Source: Longimonas halophila (GTDB lineage Bacteria; Bacteroidota; Rhodothermia; Rhodothermales; Salinibacteraceae). From it: a DNA stretch of 64,000 bases. This document shows positions 61,241-64,000 of the stretch, piece after piece; the stretch's first letter is position 1; the number at the start of each line of letters is the position of its first letter. The stretch lies in the NCBI RefSeq assembly GCF_002554705.1, contig NZ_PDEP01000003.1, positions 268,883 to 332,882 of the forward strand. Direction: 5' to 3'. A program made the position numbers and the translations under genes. Below the pieces are notes generated by a model. It did not search any database. It was not told where the DNA came from and saw only the letters and a program-made list of their open reading frames with translations.

Positions 61241-63577
61241 CTACTCGCCAGGCTCCGTTTTCCACCGCGGCCATTCCACATAGAACGTAGTGCCTTCGCC
61301 TTTGATAGACTCCACGCGAATGGATCCGCCCATCAGGTCGACAAGACGCTTTGTGATCGCCAACCCCAGCCCGTTGCCCTCGTAGGCGCGCGCATCGCCG
61401 GTTGACTCTTGCTTGAAGGCATCGAACAGATGGGGCAGGAAGTCCGCATCGATTCCAATCCCTGTGTCTTGTACGTCAAGCTGAAGCTGCTGGTCGCTGG
61501 CCTGCAACTGCACCGTGACGGTTTCTCCTTCGGACGAAAACTTGACGGCGTTATCCACCAGGTGCGTAACGACCCGTTCAAACGCAGTCTGGTCAAGGAC
61601 AACAGGCACCGGCTCCTCGGGCGCGTGCACATCAAGACACACGACGCCCTCGTCGGCCTGACGGCGTTGCATCCGAACGGTGCTGCGCAGTACAGAGGCC
61701 GCATCGAACTCAGCCGGATGCAACGTCATGGCGTCCGCCTGAAGCTGCGACAGGTCGAGCACGGAGTTCAGCGTGTTCAGAAGCCGCCGTCCCGCCTTAT
61801 GGATGAGCGTGGTGCACTTGCGGGCACGCTCCGGCAGATCGAGCGACATTAGCACGTCCGAGAATCCAATAACCGATGTGAGGGGCGTGCGGATTTCATG
61901 GCTCATGTTTGCCAGGAAGGCGGTCTTCAGGCGGCTCATCTCTTCGGCTTTCTCTTTGGCCGTTACCAATGCCTCAATCGCCTCTTTACGTTCTGTAATG
62001 TCTTGAAGCGCTCCGCCGACCCGAATGACCGTGCCTTCGTCGTCTCGGTCAATTACGCCGCCTACCGTGCGTACCCAGCAGGCATTGCCCTTCGCTGTCG
62101 TAAGCTGCAGCTCCAAATCGTAGGTTTCCCCGGTGCGGATACAGCGGTCCAGGGCCTCTTGGAGGCGCGTGCGTGCATCATCAGAGTAAAAGCTCAGCGC
62201 CTTGTGTACGGTGACCGGCGTATCGGGATCCACCTCATGGATGCGATAGACTTTCTCTGTCCACGACAGCGAATTGGCCTGCACGTCCAGTTCCCATGCT
62301 CCAGCAATACGCTGCGTCTGCGACAGCAGGTTGCGCTGCTGGCGAAGCGCTGTTTCGCGGCGGTTGCGCTCGGTCACATCTTGCTGCACCGACACCCAGT
62401 GCGTGCAGGTGTCCTCTTCATTGCGAACAGGTGCTATGTTCCACTGCACCGTGTACGGAGTGCCATCTTTGCGGTAGTTGACGGTCTCGCCCTCCCACGG
62501 CTGCCCACGCTCCAAGTGCGCACGCAGGACCTCCAGCACCGCCCGGTCGGTTTCTGGGCCCTGTAGGATGCGCGGGGTCTTTCCTTTGGCCTCATTAAAC
62601 GTATACCCCGTCATCTCCTCGAATGCAGGGTTCACATAAACAATGGGTGGTCCCGGCGGATCGAGTGGTTCGGCTTCGGTGATGAGGACGGCTTCGTTAA
62701 GTTGCTCAACAGCTTTTGCGAGCAGGTTTCGTTCATGGGCAACGGCCTGCTGCTCGGTGATGTCGTGTACATACACCGACAGCCCCTGCTCAAACGGATG
62801 CACATGAACGCGGTACCAGCAGTCTGCCTCTGGATCCTCATATACCGTTTGCAGCGACGTTTGCTCGCGCTGCGCGCTGCGCAGGGTAGGCTCCAGAGCC
62901 ACTCGCTCTGTATCTGACAGAAGCTCCCATACGACCCGGCCCCGTAGCGCTTTAGGGGATTCGCCCCAGTGCTCCGCTGCTTTGTCATTCACATACGTGA
63001 TGCCCCACTGCGTATCTACCGTGTAAAACGCCTCCCCAATCGCCTCCAGCACCGCGTGTTTTTTGCGCTCGGCAGCCCGCTGCTCCAGTTCATCGATCAC
63101 GACCTGGGCCAGGCGAGCCAGCGTCTCTTCGTCGTGGGAGGTGGGGTGCCGGGGCGTGTGATCCATCACACAAAGCGCCCCCAGGCGGTGTCCATCGTGC
63201 GTGATGAGCGGTGCCCCCATGTAAAACTGCACCTTGGGCTCGTCCTGCACAAACGATTTGTCAGCGAACCGGTCGTCGGCACGCAGATCGGGGATGGTGA
63301 GCACCTCCGGCGTTTCAATGGTGGTGTTGCAAATGGCGTTGTCGAGACTCATGCTCTCTGCTTCCAACCCAACGCATGACTTGGGCCACTGCCGATCGGC
63401 CCCGATGAGGTTGATGGCCGCGATGGGCATGTCTAACACGTGCGATGCCAGCTCGGTGATGTGATCAAAAGACGCTTCTGACGCTGTATCCCACACATGG
63501 TAATGACGTAACGCCATGAGCCGCTCCGCGTCGGGCGGACCGTCGGGCGCTATATTTGATGGAATAGAATCAGTCAT
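61241..63577 (-). CDS. GAF-PAS-PAS-PAS sensor histidine kinase
   Basis: This 778-aa kinase has a GAF domain (about 20-165) close to that of the neighbouring kinase (RQWPKSCVG, FYMGAPLITHDGHRLGALCV). Three PAS domains follow: at about 170-285, at about 295-420 (VYVNPAFEEMTGYTFNEAKG, KTPRILQGPETDR) and at about 430-545 (SLSWTEKVYRIHEVDPDTPV). Then come the HisKA (NMSHEIRTPLTSVIGFSDV) and HATPase (HLVDNAVKFSSEG, DTGIGIDAD, NGLGLAITKR). The second PAS is LOV-like in pattern but lacks the Cys that would bind flavin (GKTPRILQG rather than GRNCRFLQG). No receiver domain is present. The start is taken at ATG 63575-63577. Confidence 0.92.
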   Translation of the reverse strand: MTDSIPSNIAPDGPPDAERLMALRHYHVWDTASEASFDHITELASHVLDMPIAAINLIGADRQWPKSCVGLEAESMSLDNAICNTTIETPEVLTIPDLRADDRFADKSFVQDEPKVQFYMGAPLITHDGHRLGALCVMDHTPRHPTSHDEETLARLAQVVIDELEQRAAERKKHAVLEAIGEAFYTVDTQWGITYVNDKAAEHWGESPKALRGRVVWELLSDTERVALEPTLRSAQREQTSLQTVYEDPEADCWYRVHVHPFEQGLSVYVHDITEQQAVAHERNLLAKAVEQLNEAVLITEAEPLDPPGPPIVYVNPAFEEMTGYTFNEAKGKTPRILQGPETDRAVLEVLRAHLERGQPWEGETVNYRKDGTPYTVQWNIAPVRNEEDTCTHWVSVQQDVTERNRRETALRQQRNLLSQTQRIAGAWELDVQANSLSWTEKVYRIHEVDPDTPVTVHKALSFYSDDARTRLQEALDRCIRTGETYDLELQLTTAKGNACWVRTVGGVIDRDDEGTVIRVGGALQDITERKEAIEALVTAKEKAEEMSRLKTAFLANMSHEIRTPLTSVIGFSDVLMSLDLPERARKCTTLIHKAGRRLLNTLNSVLDLSQLQADAMTLHPAEFDAASVLRSTVRMQRRQADEGVVCLDVHAPEEPVPVVLDQTAFERVVTHLVDNAVKFSSEGETVTVQLQASDQQLQLDVQDTGIGIDADFLPHLFDAFKQESTGDARAYEGNGLGLAITKRLVDLMGGSIRVESIKGEGTTFYVEWPRWKTEPGE

Positions 63578-63848
63578 GCAAGAGGATGAGCAAGTCAAGG
63601 GAAACAGCAGTCTGCAACAGTGAAGATGGGGAATCTTGGCTACAGAACCAAGAAGCACAACTGCAGCGCAAAGGATACACGCGTTCGATCCTTACCAATC
63701 AGATACAGATATGAGTCTTCATGTTTATATTCTACATTTTAAAGTGCAGGATGTTTGCGTAACATGACTGTCACGTACGCGGACCCCATGGTACATGACA
63801 AAAGTTGAGTGTCTCTTCAAACGCGAATGATTGCCTACCCATAGGATA

Positions 63849-63998
63849 TTATCCATAGGGCAGATGAGCCGTCGGTCGTTGAAGCAGGCTCAAACAGCGG
63901 AAGAGGGCGGCGTCTTGCCGCTCGGGGGTCGTCAGTATCTGTTGCAACCCATCTAACCCGTACCGGAACAGGCTCTTCGCGCGGCGCTCGTGCGCCTT
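63849..63998 (-). CDS. IS4-family transposase, 3' end (runs off the window)
   Basis: The last 49 codons read in the minus-strand frame ending at TAA 63849-63851. The segment KAHERRAKSLFRYGLDGLQQ, then ILTTPERQDAALFRCLSLLQ, resembles the C-terminus of IS4-type transposases, whose tails read K(P/A)HGRRAKSxFRYGLDYL. The N-terminal part lies beyond the window. The element's end should lie in roughly 63780-63848, but I could not mark its inverted repeat. Confidence 0.65.
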   Translation of the reverse strand, partial: KAHERRAKSLFRYGLDGLQQILTTPERQDAALFRCLSLLQRPTAHLPYG

Positions 63999-64000
63999 TT

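Noticed and set aside
62500..62700. True LOV photoreceptor domain in the larger kinase
   Set aside because: The flavin-binding Cys of the GxNCRFLQ motif is missing (GKTPRILQG), so I treat it as an ordinary PAS domain.
63780..63848. Exact inverted repeat of the IS at the right edge
   Set aside because: Only one end is in the window, so the terminal repeat cannot be confirmed by comparison; the short palindrome GGATATTATCC at 63845-63854 is not enough.
1..64000. CRISPR array
   Set aside because: I looked for regularly spaced direct repeats of 25-40 bp. The repeats found are dispersed hairpins and two-copy blocks, not arrays.
1..64000. tRNA or rRNA genes
   Set aside because: No TPsiC-loop-like GGTTCGANTCC with a paired acceptor stem was seen by eye; a covariance search would be decisive.

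Overview
The window looks like chromosome from a halophilic or salt-tolerant member of the Bacteroidota, most likely the Rhodothermia/Salinibacter-Salisaeta side. The signs are high GC, strongly acidic proteins (Asp/Glu-rich lipoproteins and enzymes), TonB-dependent receptors with an N-terminal carboxypeptidase-like domain, a PorV/PorQ-like barrel, a secreted FG-GAP protein ending in a type IX secretion sorting domain, and weak Shine-Dalgarno sequences. This placement is inferred from gene content, not from a marker gene. I see no rRNA, tRNA or CRISPR array.

Layout: 1-8.4 kb holds a membrane protein, a secreted zinc metalloprotease whose signal peptide is out of frame at a run of ten G, a PorV/PorQ-like barrel, recG and an amphi-Trp protein, then about 950 bp of dispersed repeats including a MITE-like element. 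8.4-19.85 kb is a glycerol/dihydroxyacetone (DHA) island: dhaM (an EIIA-HPr-EI fusion), dhaL, dhaK, an unassigned permease-like protein, a porin, glpD, a glpK interrupted by one amber codon, and a divergent DeoR-type glpR. The glpR-glpK gap carries a good promoter and two copies of one operator-like motif. 20-33.8 kb is mixed: a truncated, catalytically dead integron-integrase-like protein, an SDR enzyme, a LolA-like protein, a TrmH-type methyltransferase, a Uma2 nuclease, a SAM methyltransferase, a lipoprotein, the FG-GAP/T9SS protein, DUF3179, a CC-motif membrane protein, pyrC and an AhpD-like protein.

At 33.9-34.95 kb a low-GC orphan gene and the C-terminal remnant of a tyrosine recombinase sit between two 64-bp direct repeats that are also transcription terminators. 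This looks like a decayed integrative element. 35.6-48.65 kb is a metal-acquisition region: a His/Asp-rich lipoprotein, two TonB receptors each with a paralogous Cys/His-rich small secreted protein, then a DtxR/MntR-type regulator and a four-gene Mn/Zn ABC transporter behind two tandem DtxR-like operators. One permease carries a C-terminal winged-helix-like tail.

48.7-63.6 kb holds a lipid-anchored phosphatase-like protein, a LOG protein, two alpha/beta hydrolases, an MscS channel, a glutamine-amidotransferase-like protein lacking its catalytic Cys, DUF2256 plus DASH cryptochrome, a 6-bladed propeller, NDH-2, EcsC and two related GAF-PAS histidine kinases. The right edge cuts into the 3' end of an IS4-type transposase gene on the minus strand.

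The most coherent systems are the glycerol/DHA island, where PEP-dependent DHA phosphorylation is self-contained but glycerol kinase appears broken, and the metal island.
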